From positions 186,001-250,000 of the forward strand of contig CAWFLT010000003.1 in the NCBI GenBank assembly GCA_963816795.1: a DNA stretch of 64,000 nt, read 5' to 3'. Within the stretch, counting starts at the first letter, position 1, and the number at the start of each line of letters is the position of its first letter. This document shows, one piece after another, positions 9,440 through 18,013 of the stretch. The position numbers and the translations under genes were made by a program. This DNA is from CAWFLT01 sp963816795. Its GTDB lineage: Bacteria; Acidobacteriota; Vicinamibacteria; Vicinamibacterales; SCN-69-37. The notes beneath the pieces were generated by a model, which searched no databases, was not told the DNA's origin, and saw only the letters and a list, made by a program, of their open reading frames with translations.

Positions 9440-9700
9440 ATGACCACCACACTTTCCGTTCGCATCGACACCACCACGAAGAAGCGGCTCGAAGCGCTGG
9501 CAAAACGCGCGCGGCGCTCGAAATCGTTCCTGGCGGCAGAAGCGATCGCGGCCTTCGTGGAAGCGGAGAGCTGGCAATTCGATGAGCTTCAGGCTGGCCT
9601 CGAGGAGCTCGACGAGGGACGTCGCGTCGCTCACCAGGATGTCGCGAAGTGGCTTCGGTCGTGGGGCCGCAAGCGTGAGCGCAAGGCGCCGCGCGAGTGA
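9440..9700 (+). CDS. Ribbon-helix-helix antitoxin (CopG/RelB-like)
   Basis: An 86-residue protein whose N-terminus TTTLSVRIDTTTKKRLEALA is a typical ribbon-helix-helix DNA-binding strand-helix, followed by RRSKSFLAAEAIAAFVE. The C-terminal half, charged and ending in a Lys/Arg-rich tail, would bind and neutralise the toxin. The start at 9440 was preferred over 9410 because the RHH strand begins there. Its stop overlaps the GTG start of the toxin gene by four bases, a standard translationally coupled toxin-antitoxin arrangement. It probably represses its own promoter through the TGTATACA palindrome just upstream. Confidence 0.85.
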   Translation: MTTTLSVRIDTTTKKRLEALAKRARRSKSFLAAEAIAAFVEAESWQFDELQAGLEELDEGRRVAHQDVAKWLRSWGRKRERKAPRE

Positions 9701-9981
9701 TCATCGTCTGGTCGCCTCGGGCGATTGCGCATCTTAGCGAGCTCCGCGCCTACATCGCATCCGACAATCCCAGCGCCGCAAATCGGATGGGTACTGCACT
9801 GCTCGCCGCCGTCGAACGTCTCGCTCAGCTGCCCAATCTTGGCCGTCCGGGCCGGGTCGCTGGTACTCGGGAACTCGTGGTGCCAGGCACGCCCTACGTG
9901 ATTCCCTACCGCGTGCGTGGCAACCGTCTCGAGGTCGTTGCCGTGTTCCACGGCCGACAGAAGTGGCCGAAACGCGTTTAA
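9697..9981 (+). CDS. RelE/ParE family toxin
   Basis: A 94-residue protein starting at GTG within the antitoxin stop (GTGA overlap). It has the ParE/RelE fold signature: WSPRAIAHLSELRAYIASDNPSAA in the first helices, LPNLGRPGRV, TRELVVPGTPYVIPYRV, and a C-terminal VVAVFHGRQKWP. The family contains gyrase-poisoning ParE toxins and ribosome-dependent RelE nucleases; the GRPGRV...PYVIPYRV pattern is closer to ParE, but the target cannot be decided from sequence. The pair is a type II module that stabilises DNA or acts as a stress switch. Confidence 0.85.
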   Translation: MIIVWSPRAIAHLSELRAYIASDNPSAANRMGTALLAAVERLAQLPNLGRPGRVAGTRELVVPGTPYVIPYRVRGNRLEVVAVFHGRQKWPKRV

Positions 9982-10042
9982 CATCGCCTATCCGACGATT
10001 GGATCTCGGTCGATTCGCTGCCTGACTATCGAGGAGCACACG

Positions 10043-10765
10043 ATGTCGAGCACACCGCAGGGACCGGAGCAGGCCCAGATCGTCAGTCTGGCCGACGAGG
10101 AGGGCGTCAGGAAGATCCTCGCGACGACCGTCCTCCAACTCTGGGGAGCCGTCAACACCCTGACGCGGCTGCGGCCGTCGAAGCGCGAGCGCTACCGCGT
10201 CGCGATCTTCGGCTCCGCTCGCGCAGAAGCCGGGACGTTCGTCTACGACGAAGTGAAACGGGTGGCCGCGGCGTTCGCGGCCCAGGGCTGCGACATCGTC
10301 ACCGGCGGCGGCCCGGGGCTGATGCAAGCGGCCAACGAGGGCGCCTCGCTCGCCGGCGCGCGCGAGTCGGTGGGGATCCGGGTCGAGCTGCCATTCGAGC
10401 AGGACGTCAACCCGTTCGTCGGGCAGGCGTTCGAACACCAGACCTTCTTCACCCGCCTGCACCATTTCGTGCTCGCGTCGGACGCCTTCGTCGTCATGCC
10501 CGGCGGCATCGGCACCGTGCTCGAGACGCTGATGATCTGGCAGCTCCTTCAGGTCCGCCACGTCCAGGACGTTCCGCTCATCCTCGTCGGCAAGATGTGG
10601 AAGGGCCTCATCGACTGGACGAAGACGAGCATGCTCGATCCCCGGCTGGCGCTCGCCAAGCCCGAGGATCTGCAGATCCCGACGTGCGTGGAGACGGCCG
10701 ACGACGCCATCGCCGTCCTCGGCGAGCTGCACGCGCAGTGGAAGGCGCAACAAGGACGGGCCTAG
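10043..10765 (+). CDS. LOG family protein (Rossmann-fold nucleotide-binding)
   Basis: A 240-residue protein with GGGPGLM at 88-94 and PGGIGT at 153-158, the two motifs of the lysine-decarboxylase-like/LOG family. Many LOG members hydrolyse nucleoside 5'-monophosphates to base and ribose phosphate, but this longer form, with about 45 extra N-terminal residues, is poorly characterised. The ATG at 10043 has a GAGGAG seven nt upstream, so the longer frame from 9917 that overlaps the toxin gene was rejected. The alcohol dehydrogenase gene starts 6 nt after its stop, so the two are probably co-transcribed. Confidence 0.82.
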   Translation: MSSTPQGPEQAQIVSLADEEGVRKILATTVLQLWGAVNTLTRLRPSKRERYRVAIFGSARAEAGTFVYDEVKRVAAAFAAQGCDIVTGGGPGLMQAANEGASLAGARESVGIRVELPFEQDVNPFVGQAFEHQTFFTRLHHFVLASDAFVVMPGGIGTVLETLMIWQLLQVRHVQDVPLILVGKMWKGLIDWTKTSMLDPRLALAKPEDLQIPTCVETADDAIAVLGELHAQWKAQQGRA

Positions 10766-10770
10766 ACGCA

Positions 10771-11731
10771 GTGAAGGCTCTTGTCGTCAGCCGCCCCGGA
10801 ATCATCACCCTGCAGGACGTTCCAGTGCCGTCATGCGCGGGCGAATGCCTCATCCGCGTGCGGATGGCAGGCATCTGCGGGACCGATCTTCAGATTCTCG
10901 AAGGCTACGCCGGCTTCGAAGGCATTCCCGGTCACGAGTTCGTCGGCGTGGTCGAGTCCGCGCCCGAGGCCGATGCCTGCGTGGATCGGCCAGCGCGTCG
11001 TCGGCGAGATCAACGTCGGCTGCGGCCGATGCGTGTGGTGCGCACGAAATGAGAAAGAGCATTGTTCGAACCGAAACGTCCTCGGGATCCGAGGTCGCGA
11101 CGGCGCGTTTTCGGAGTTCGTGACGCTGCCGGCGAAGAACCTGCACGCTGTTCCGGATGCCGTTGACGACGAGACGGCGGTGTTCGTGGAACCGGTCGCG
11201 GCCGCGTGCCGGATACTCGAGCAGATGACGATTGCCGACGGCCAGCGCGTCGCCGTCGTCGGTGACGGCCGGATGGGGCTCATCGTCTCGCAGGTGCTGA
11301 AGACGGCCACACCGCACGTCACGGTGTTCGGTCGCCACGAGCGCAAGCTCGCGATCGCTCGTGAACTCGGACTCGCGACATCCACGGCAATCGAACCGCT
11401 GGCTCCAGACGACCGCTTCGACGTGGTGGTGGACGTGACCGGTCGGCCGGAAGGCCTGCGGCGTGCCCTGGAGATCGTTCGCCCGCGCGGAACCGTCGTC
11501 ATGAAGTCCACGTTTCACGGCGAGGCGCCGCTCGAGTCGTGGCCGATCGTCGTCGATGAGGTCACGATCCTCGGATCGCGATGCGGCCCCTTCAAACCGG
11601 CGCTCGAACTGCTCGCGTCAGGCGCCGTGCAGGTCAAGCCGCTCATCGCACGCGTGGCGCCGCTCGAAGATCACGCCGCCGCTTTCGCCGATGCCAGGCG
11701 ATCGCTCAAGGTTCTGTTTTCGATGGGTTGA
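10771..11731 (+). CDS. Zinc-dependent alcohol dehydrogenase, MDR family (one frameshift)
   Basis: The N-terminal frame (GTG 10771) carries the catalytic zinc region GICGTDLQILEG and GIPGHEFVGVVE. The reading then moves to another frame near 10985 and continues with QRVVGEINVGCGRCVWC, giving the Cys cluster of the structural zinc (GCGRCVWCARNEKEHC), then a Rossmann domain with VAVVGDGRMGLI. Total length, about 320 residues, is normal for a short zinc-type MDR enzyme. These enzymes oxidise alcohols or polyols with NAD(P); the substrate is unknown. Both halves are intact, so the break is more likely an indel error than decay. It follows the LOG gene by 6 nt. Confidence 0.78.
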
Positions 11732-11766
11732 AGGCACCGGCCGTGGTCCGCGGAGATAATTGTCGA

Positions 11767-12972
11767 ATGCTGGTCAAGAACGTCCTGGTGCTCGTCGCAG
11801 CGGTCGCGGCGGTGACGACTGCCACGCGTGCCGCTCAGGCACCGCCGGGCTATCTGGTCGCCGTCGCGTCCGAGGCTGCCGACCGCATCTCGATCGTCCG
11901 ATTCACGAACGAGACTGGACGAGTCGAGTCAGACATCGCGACCGGCGTGATGCCCCTGGCCATCGACGGTCCGCACGGGTTAGCGACGTCGCGCGACGGC
12001 CGGTTTTTCTTCGTGACGCTCGCGCACGGCCAGCCGTACGGCTTGGCGGTCAAGTACGACGCAGCGACACGCGCCGTCGTTGGCCGCGCGACGCTCGGGC
12101 TCTTCCCTGCCACGCTCGACGTGTCGCCTGACGGGACCTTTGTCTATGTCGTGAACTTCAACCTGCACGGCGATCCGGTGCCGTCGTCGGTGTCGATTCT
12201 GCTGGCCGAGTCGATGCAGGAGATCGCGCGGGTGACAACGTGCCGGATGCCGCACGGATCGCGGCTCAACCCGAAAGGCACGCGGCACTACTCTGCCTGC
12301 ATGATGGACGACGCCGTCATCGAGATCGACACCGCGACGCTCGGAGTCTCGCGCCATTTCATCGTCACGCGCGGACAGGAACGCGGCAGCGCGGGACTGC
12401 CGCCGGCCTCGGCGCATGCCGCCATGACGCACGGCCCGGGCCACGGCGCCGAAGCGCCGCCGGCCGGTTCGATCGCGTGCTCCCCGACGTGGGCGCAACC
12501 GTCGGCCGACGGCGCGACGATCTTCGTCGCGTGCAACGGCACGAGCGAGATCGTCGAAATCGACGTGGATCGGTGGACGCTTCGCCGCCGCATTCCCGCG
12601 CGGCCCGGCGTCTACAACCTCGCCGTCACGCGCGACGGCCGCCTCCTCGCCACCAACCGTCGCGATCAGTCCGTCTCGGTCATCGACATCGCCTCTGGGA
12701 AGGAGCTCGCGCGGATTCCAACGAAGCGCCGTGTCGTCCACGGCGTCGTCGTCACGCCCGACAATCGCTACGCGTTCGTGACGGTCGAGGGCATCGCGGC
12801 CGAGCCGGGCACCGTCGAGATGATCGATCTCGCGACGCTGCGTACCGTCACGACGGTGGACGTCCCGCCGCAGGCGGGAGGCATCGACATCTTGAAGGGT
12901 ACGACGGGTACGACAGGTACGACGGGTACGACAGGTACGGCGGGTACGACGGGTACGGCACGGGTACGATGA
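11767..12972 (+). CDS. Secreted YncE-like beta-propeller protein
   Basis: About 400 residues starting at ATG 11767 with a signal peptide (VLVLVAAVAAVTTATRAAQA). Repeats such as GPHGLATSRDGRFFFVTLAHG, PATLDVSPDGTFVYVVNF and GVVVTPDNRYAFVTVEG are blades of a YVTN/YncE-type propeller. A His-rich insert (HAAMTHGPGHG) lies in the middle. Such proteins bind ligands or DNA in the periplasm, but no specific function can be assigned. The last 20 or so residues are a low-complexity Gly-Thr run encoded by the GGTACGAC nonamer repeat, which appears to have entered the 3' end of the gene. Its stop overlaps the next start (ATGA). Confidence 0.72.
   Translation: MLVKNVLVLVAAVAAVTTATRAAQAPPGYLVAVASEAADRISIVRFTNETGRVESDIATGVMPLAIDGPHGLATSRDGRFFFVTLAHGQPYGLAVKYDAATRAVVGRATLGLFPATLDVSPDGTFVYVVNFNLHGDPVPSSVSILLAESMQEIARVTTCRMPHGSRLNPKGTRHYSACMMDDAVIEIDTATLGVSRHFIVTRGQERGSAGLPPASAHAAMTHGPGHGAEAPPAGSIACSPTWAQPSADGATIFVACNGTSEIVEIDVDRWTLRRRIPARPGVYNLAVTRDGRLLATNRRDQSVSVIDIASGKELARIPTKRRVVHGVVVTPDNRYAFVTVEGIAAEPGTVEMIDLATLRTVTTVDVPPQAGGIDILKGTTGTTGTTGTTGTAGTTGTARVR
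12898..12968 (+). repeat. GGTACGAC(G/A) nonamer tandem repeat
   Basis: Seven uninterrupted 9-nt units (GGTACGACG, GGTACGACA and one-base variants) run from 12898 to 12960, followed by a partial unit. The array is in frame in the propeller gene and encodes alternating Gly and Thr. Shorter arrays of the same unit occur at 14514-14540, 23124-23167 and, inverted, at 23229-23256, all at gene ends or between genes. Confidence 0.9.
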
Positions 12973-13956
12973 GGTCGGTGACCGTCGTCGACTGGCTGCT
13001 CGACTCGGACCCGTCGATCCGCTGGCAAGTGATGCGGGACCTGACCGATGCGCCCGCGGAGGACGTCGCGGCCGAGCGCGCGCGGGTCGCCACCGAGGGC
13101 GCTGGCGCGCGGCTGCTCGCCCTCCAGGCGGCCGACGGCCGGTGGGGTGGCGCGGCCTGGAACCGCGGGTGGGACTCCACGATGCACGTCCTGACGCTGC
13201 TGCGGGAAATGGGTCTCGATCCCGCGAGCACCGAGGCACGGCGCGCGGTGGGCCTCGTCCGCGACCGCGTGACGTGGCAGGGATGCGGCCCGCAGGAATG
13301 CGACAGCAATCCCTTCTTCAGCGGCGAGGTCGAGCCGTGCATCAACGGCCAGGTGGCGGCGAGCGGCGCCTACTTCGGCCAGGACGTGCGGGGCATCGTC
13401 GACCGGCTGCTCGGCGAGCAGCTGCCCGACGGCGGCTGGAACTGCGAGGCCGCCAACGGCTCGACGCGGTCGTCGTTCAACACCACGATCTGCGTGCTCG
13501 AGGCCCTGCTCGAGCACGAACGCGCCGTCGGGAGCAGTCCGGAGCGTGACCGAGGCCCGGCTCCGCGGGCAGGAGTACCTCCTCGAGCGCCGCCTCTTCC
13601 GCCGGCGATCGACCGGCGAGGTGATCGAACGAGATCGCAAGGGCGACGCCGCCTGGACCCGCTTCGCCTTCCCGACGTGGTGGCACTACGACGTGCTGCG
13701 GGGGCTGGATTACCTGCGCCGCGCCGGCGTCACGCCCGACGAGCGCGTGGCCGAGGCGATCGAGCTGGTCGCGTCGAAGCGCGACGGCGACGGCCGGTGG
13801 CCGCTCGAGACCCGGTACCCCGGCCGGATGCCGGTCGAGACGGACGAGGGCGAGGGCCGACCGAGCCGGTGGAACACTCTCCGCGCCCTGCGCGTGCTCC
13901 GCTGGCACGAACAGGAGAGGATCAGACCACCGGGCGTCCGCAATGTGGCATTCTGA
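12969..13956 (+). CDS. Prenyltransferase/squalene-cyclase-fold protein (one frameshift)
   Basis: The ATG at 12969 overlaps the upstream stop (ATGA), implying translational coupling. The first frame has GDGxW/QxxDGxW-type repeats: LALQAADGRWGGAAW and GEQLPDGGWNCEAANG, typical of alpha/alpha-barrel terpene cyclase or prenyltransferase-like folds. Near 13545 the frame changes and continues through TRFAFPTWWHYDVLRGLDYLR and SKRDGDGRWPLE to 13956. Total about 328 residues. This is shorter than squalene-hopene cyclases and no DxDD catalytic motif was seen, so a terpene cyclase activity should not be assumed. The conserved second half argues for an indel error rather than decay. Confidence 0.68.
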
Positions 13957-13997
13957 ACATTCGGCGTGCGTGAGCGCCGATGGCTGGAGGCAATTGC

Positions 13998-14507
13998 ATG
14001 ACGATGACTGAGTGGTTTCTGGCAGAGCTCGAGAGCGAAGCGGCCAAGTCGCGTCGCGTGCTCGAACAGGTGCCAACGGGCAAGCGGGACTGGAAGCCGC
14101 ACGAGAGGTCGATGCAGTTCGGCTACTTGTCAGATCTGGTCGCGAACATTCCTTCCTGGGTCGGCATGGCCATCACGATGGACGAGTTGGATGTCGCGCC
14201 GAAGGACGGACCGAAGTACAAACCAGCTCCACTGAACACGAGCGCGGAGTTCGTTGCGGCGCTCGACAAGGCCGTCGCCCAGGCGCGCGAGGCCCTGCAG
14301 AAGACCACCGATGCGTACCTCGAGACCTCCTGGCGCCTGCTCGCGGGTGGTCATCTCGCGTTCGAGCAGCCGCGTCACCAGGTGATTCGCGATACGTTCC
14401 TGCACTCGGCGCATCACCGTGGACAGTTGACGGTGTACCTGCGCCTGCTCGGGTCGAAGGTGCCGTCAGTGTATGGGCCGACTGCAGATGACAGGAGTTT
14501 CGGATGA
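13998..14507 (+). CDS. DinB family protein
   Basis: A 169-residue four-helix protein with the diagnostic C-terminal FLHSAHHRGQLTVYLRLLG segment, whose histidines belong to the metal site of the DinB/YfiT superfamily. An N-terminal ESEAAKSRRVLEQVPTGKRDWKPH provides the first His-bearing helix. The ATG at 13998 is used because GGAGG lies 9 nt upstream; a frame from 13980 has no such site. Members include thiol-dependent S-transferases (bacillithiol, mycothiol) and damage-inducible proteins of unknown role; no substrate can be named. Confidence 0.85.
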   Translation: MTMTEWFLAELESEAAKSRRVLEQVPTGKRDWKPHERSMQFGYLSDLVANIPSWVGMAITMDELDVAPKDGPKYKPAPLNTSAEFVAALDKAVAQAREALQKTTDAYLETSWRLLAGGHLAFEQPRHQVIRDTFLHSAHHRGQLTVYLRLLGSKVPSVYGPTADDRSFG

Positions 14508-14513
14508 GGGACG

Positions 14514-14540
14514 GGTACGCAGGTACGCCGGGTACGAACG
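14514..14540 (+). repeat. Short GGTACG nonamer repeat array
   Basis: Three degenerate units (GGTACGCA, GGTACGCCG, GGTACGAACG) lie in the 38-nt gap between the convergent ends of the DinB gene and the LVIVD gene. They are the same family as the array at 12898-12968. Confidence 0.75.
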
Positions 14541-14545
14541 ACCGT

Positions 14546-16545
14546 TCACTTCGCCGGTTTCAGCCTCGTAATCCAGACGCCTGAGTTGATGTCGTTGAAG
14601 AAGATGAGCCCGTTGTGCGGTTGCGCGCCCCACGTGAACGGGAGATTCGGCCGGTAGCCTTTCGGATCGCCGGTCCACAGGCTCGCGATCTCGCGGCCCT
14701 GGCGGTACAGATCGCCGCGCAGCTCGCCTGACACGTCCACCGCGCGCGCGCCGGCCGAGTAATAGCCCATGTAGAGCACGTCGTCTTCGACCCAGACGTT
14801 GTGCGCGCCGCCTTCGGGCACGTCGTAGAACGCGACGAGTCGCGGGCGCTCGATGTCGGCGACATCGACCACGTGCACGATGCCCTTCACCGGAATGCGA
14901 TCGCGCGCCACGAGATCGAAGCGCGGCGGAAAGACCTCGTCGCCGACGAAAGACGTAGTTCTTGTAACGAAAGACCGTGTGCGCGCCGGCGAGCCAGCCC
15001 GGTCCCGTACAGCTCGTGATAGTTGAAGCTTCAATCTGGCTGACGAGCTTCGGCGATCCGCGGGCTGCCACCCTTCACGCCGGCGCCGACGTCGAGGATC
15101 ACGATCAGCCCGTCGCGCCAGTAGGCGAGATACGCGAGGCCGTCCTTGACGTAGACGTCGTGCAGGTAGCGGCCCGCAATCGCCTATCGCCTGTCGGCGC
15201 CGTCGAGATCGTCTTCGTCAGCGTCTCAGCTGCCAGCGCCCGACCTCCTTCGGCTGGCGCGGGATCCTCGATGCTGATGATCCGCATCGATCCGGTCGCG
15301 TCGTCGGTGAGGTAGACGTGCTGGCCGTCGACGAACGCGCTGTGCACGCCGCCGGTCACCGACTCGGTGTACTCCGTCGAGCACTTTCGGGTGCGCCAGA
15401 TCCGACGGTGTCGAGGATGACGATGCCGTTCTTGCGGTTCGACGCGCCTTCGCGCGTGAGCACGCCGATCTTGCCGTCGGCGGTCGTGCTGATGTCGTTC
15501 ATGATGCGCGCGTCGAACGCTGAGCGAATCGACCTTCAGCGGCGCCGCGGGATTGCAGATGTCGTACACCCAAAGCGGCCCGCCATCGCCGACGTCACGT
15601 ACATGAAGTCGCCGACGATCCACTGCTCGAGGACCTGGAACTCGTCGACGGGCGCACGGCCGACGACCTCGAACTCGCGCTGCACGTTGCGCGGCCTGAC
15701 GACGACCGACGCCGTCGCGCTGCGCTCGCCGCTGATCGCGGTGATGACGTACGCGCCAGGGCGCTCGGCGACGAAGACGCCGTCGGCATCGACGGAGGCA
15801 CGTCGCTCCCCCGCCGACAGACCAGCGAAGCGCCGGCATGTCGACCGCGCGCCGCTGGCGTTCTTCGCGGTCGCGCGAAGCCGGACGACGTCGCCGGTGC
15901 GCACAGACGTCGTCGCCGGTTCGATGGCGAGGGTGGCGACGGGATTTCGCACGACGGTCACCGGAACCGTCGCCGTCGCCGCGCCGCTGGTGACGCGAAT
16001 CGTCGCGCGGCCAATCGCGACGCCGGTGACGACGCCGCCGCGTCCACCTGCACGACGGCCGGGCGTGTCGGACGCCCAGCGTCATCGCGGCATCGCTGCG
16101 CGGCACGCCGGTCCGGTGAACGCGCTCGCGCGAAGCTGCGCGGCGCCGCCGGGCACGAGCGGACCCGGCGAGCGGCGCGACGTCAAGACGCGCGACCGCC
16201 TGCGGCCGAACGGGCACCGAAATCGTGGTGGGCTTGCCGCCGACGATGACGCCGACGGTGAGCTGGCCGGCGTCGAAGAACGTCACCGCGCCGCCCGGCT
16301 CCGCGACGCCGACGTCGAACGGCGTCGCGAACCAGGCCGTCGGCTTCACGTCCATCTTCGCGCCGGCGGCGTCGAACGCCTCGATGCGTGAACGTGACGG
16401 TCTGGCCGACTTCCCCTTCGGTGACCGGCGCGACGATCCGCACCTGTGCCGGAGCCGGACCCGGAGGCGGCGCCGGCGGCGCCTGCTGCGCGCCGACCGG
16501 AACAACGAAGCACGCCATCAATGTGGCAAGGGAAAGCCGGCGCAT
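14546..16545 (-). CDS. Secreted LVIVD-repeat protein with Ig-like region (several frameshifts)
   Basis: The start at 16545 follows a GGAGG nine nt upstream and opens a signal peptide (LSLATLMACFVVPVGAQQ) and a Pro-rich linker. The coding sense then passes through at least five frame changes: an Ig-like middle part (SVRTGDVVRLRATAKNASGA, ERPGAYVITAISGERSATASVVV) and a C-terminal segment (VKGIVHVVDVADIERPRLVAFYD, GGAHNVWVEDDVLYMGYYSAG) with the LVIVD repeat seen in predicted surface beta-propellers. It ends at 14546. About 665 residues in total. The function is unknown; it is probably secreted or at the cell surface. The density of breaks is the highest in the window, so genuine decay cannot be excluded. 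Confidence 0.6.
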
Positions 16546-16677
16546 CGTTTCCTCCAGAAGTGCAGGCACCAGGCACTGGCACTGCGGGCTGGGGGCTGGG
16601 CACTCGGTCGAGAGTGTATCGGACCAGCCATTGCGACGGAAAGTGGCGAACTTCAGGCTGCGGTGTTCCGCAGCCGG

Positions 16678-17256
16678 TCAGTGCTGCTCGCGGTAGAAGA
16701 AATAGTCGGCGGTGTACGGCACGCGCCTCACCTCGCCCGCAACGCCCGGATCGGTGGGAGCGATGCCGCCGACGGTGTTCACGCGCTGAATGAAGCTGAC
16801 GTCGTGGAAGATGCCCGGTCCCTCGTAGGAGACCGGTTCGAGCGCGAACCACGGAATGGCCGATGGGTCCGGAGTGCAGCGGTCGAGCACTGCCGCGACG
16901 ACCTTGCCGCCGCTGTTGGTCTCCCACGTCGGACCGCGGTAGTGCGTGCCGACCACCCCGTGGCCCCCGGCGTCGGCGAAGAGCAACGCCTCTGGCGCGT
17001 CGAAGACCCACGATGTTCCGTTCCAGCGGTAGATCTGCACGCCTTCCGCGAACACGCGCAGTGCCACTTTCTCGCCGGAGCCCGCGCGCAGGTTCTGGCA
17101 ACTGCCTAAATCCGGAGCGCGATTGTCCGCGCCGTGACCCGTCCAGACGGGAACGGCGAGTGCCACGAGCAGCACCGCCACGGCTGCGGCCGTGACGCCG
17201 ACGGAATGCTTGGGGAAGGCGAACGTGGCTCTCGGGTTCCTCGTCATGTACGGCAT
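16678..17256 (-). CDS. DUF3455 family exported protein
   Basis: About 192 residues with a hydrophobic N-terminal segment (VTAAAVAVLLVALAVPVW). The DUF3455 pattern is clear: GVQIYRWNGTSWVFDAPEA, GTHYRGPTWE, IPWFALEPV, FIQRVNTVGGIAP and VPYTADYFFYRE near the C-terminus. The function of this family is unknown. Three in-frame ATGs lie close together (17265, 17256, 17247); 17256 is preferred because a GGAGGAG lies about 9 nt upstream, whereas it abuts the first ATG directly. Confidence 0.8.
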   Translation of the reverse strand: MPYMTRNPRATFAFPKHSVGVTAAAVAVLLVALAVPVWTGHGADNRAPDLGSCQNLRAGSGEKVALRVFAEGVQIYRWNGTSWVFDAPEALLFADAGGHGVVGTHYRGPTWETNSGGKVVAAVLDRCTPDPSAIPWFALEPVSYEGPGIFHDVSFIQRVNTVGGIAPTDPGVAGEVRRVPYTADYFFYREQH

Positions 17257-17365
17257 CTTTTCCATCTCCTCCCGATGGTGAAAGGCGCAGGTGGGCGGCC
17301 TGCACGCCAGGCCGCCAAGCGCTCAGTCCATCGGTGTCGAGACAATCCTATGGCCGATCCTCCTT

Positions 17366-17665
17366 TTACCGGCAGCTCGGCGACACTGACTTCGCCGATT
17401 TCACGTCGAGCTTGCGGACGAGGTAGGGCAACTCGACCTCGCGATCCTTCACCGAACCAGGCGCTCCGATCGCCGATGGCACATCCGCCAGTTTGACCTT
17501 CGCCTTGCGTCCGGCCGCATTGATCTCCAGCTCGATCATGCCGTTCTCGCGTTCGGCTTTGATCTCTCCACGTTTGACGTCGCCTTCGACCTCACCGGTG
17601 ACTTCGATGAGTTGTCCCATCAGCTTCGCAACCTCATCGTCGTCATCGTCGAGCCAGTACAGCAT
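17366..17665 (-). CDS. Small acidic protein of unknown function
   Basis: A 99-residue product if started at ATG 17665 (MLYWLDDDDDEVAK). The middle (LIEVTGEVEGDVKRGEIKAE, MIELEINAAGRKAKVKLADV) looks like alternating beta strands of a small beta-barrel domain. No family is recognised. A longer frame from 17746 would begin inside the inverted-repeat element, so the shorter start is preferred although no ribosome site is visible for it. It is divergent from the serine hydrolase at 18014. Confidence 0.5.
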   Translation of the reverse strand: MLYWLDDDDDEVAKLMGQLIEVTGEVEGDVKRGEIKAERENGMIELEINAAGRKAKVKLADVPSAIGAPGSVKDREVELPYLVRKLDVKSAKSVSPSCR

Positions 17666-17690
17666 CGTGGCACAGGGCAAGAACGTGGGC

Positions 17691-18001
17691 GAATCGACAA
17701 TCGGCAATAGGCAATCTGCAATGGCAGAGACAATGATAATGGACAATCCCGATCGACAATGGCTAATGGAAAATCTTTCGGATGGACAATCGGCAATCTC
17801 TCAATCGACAATCGGGACCTGACGATGGACAATCGGTAATGACGACTCGAATTGCAGATGGCCAAATTGTCACTGCACTGCCCATTGCCAATTGCCATTG
17901 TCCATTGTCCATCTGAGAATTTGGCGATTCCCCATTGTCAATCAGGATTGTCGATTGCCGATGTGTTTGCCATTGCAGATTACCGATTGTCGATTGTCCA
18001 T
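17691..18001. repeat. Long imperfect inverted-repeat element built of CAATCG/GGCAAT motifs (copy 1)
   Basis: This 310-nt gene-free stretch is AT-richer than its surroundings. The left part is full of ACAATCG, GGCAAT and TAATGG words; the right part carries their reverse complements (ATTGCCGAT, CGATTGTC). The block GCAATCTGCAATGGCAGAG at 17710-17728 reappears reverse-complemented near 17970-17985 (TGCCATTGCAGATTACC). Copy 2 lies at 54423-54620 with the same blocks in the same order. No open frame within it looks coding. It fills most of the gap between divergent genes at 17665 and 18014. Confidence 0.8.
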
Positions 18002-18013
18002 TAACGACAGGTC

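Noticed and set aside
12898..12968. Tandem repeat considered as a CRISPR array
   Set aside because: Units are 9 nt and contiguous with no spacers, and no cas gene is present.
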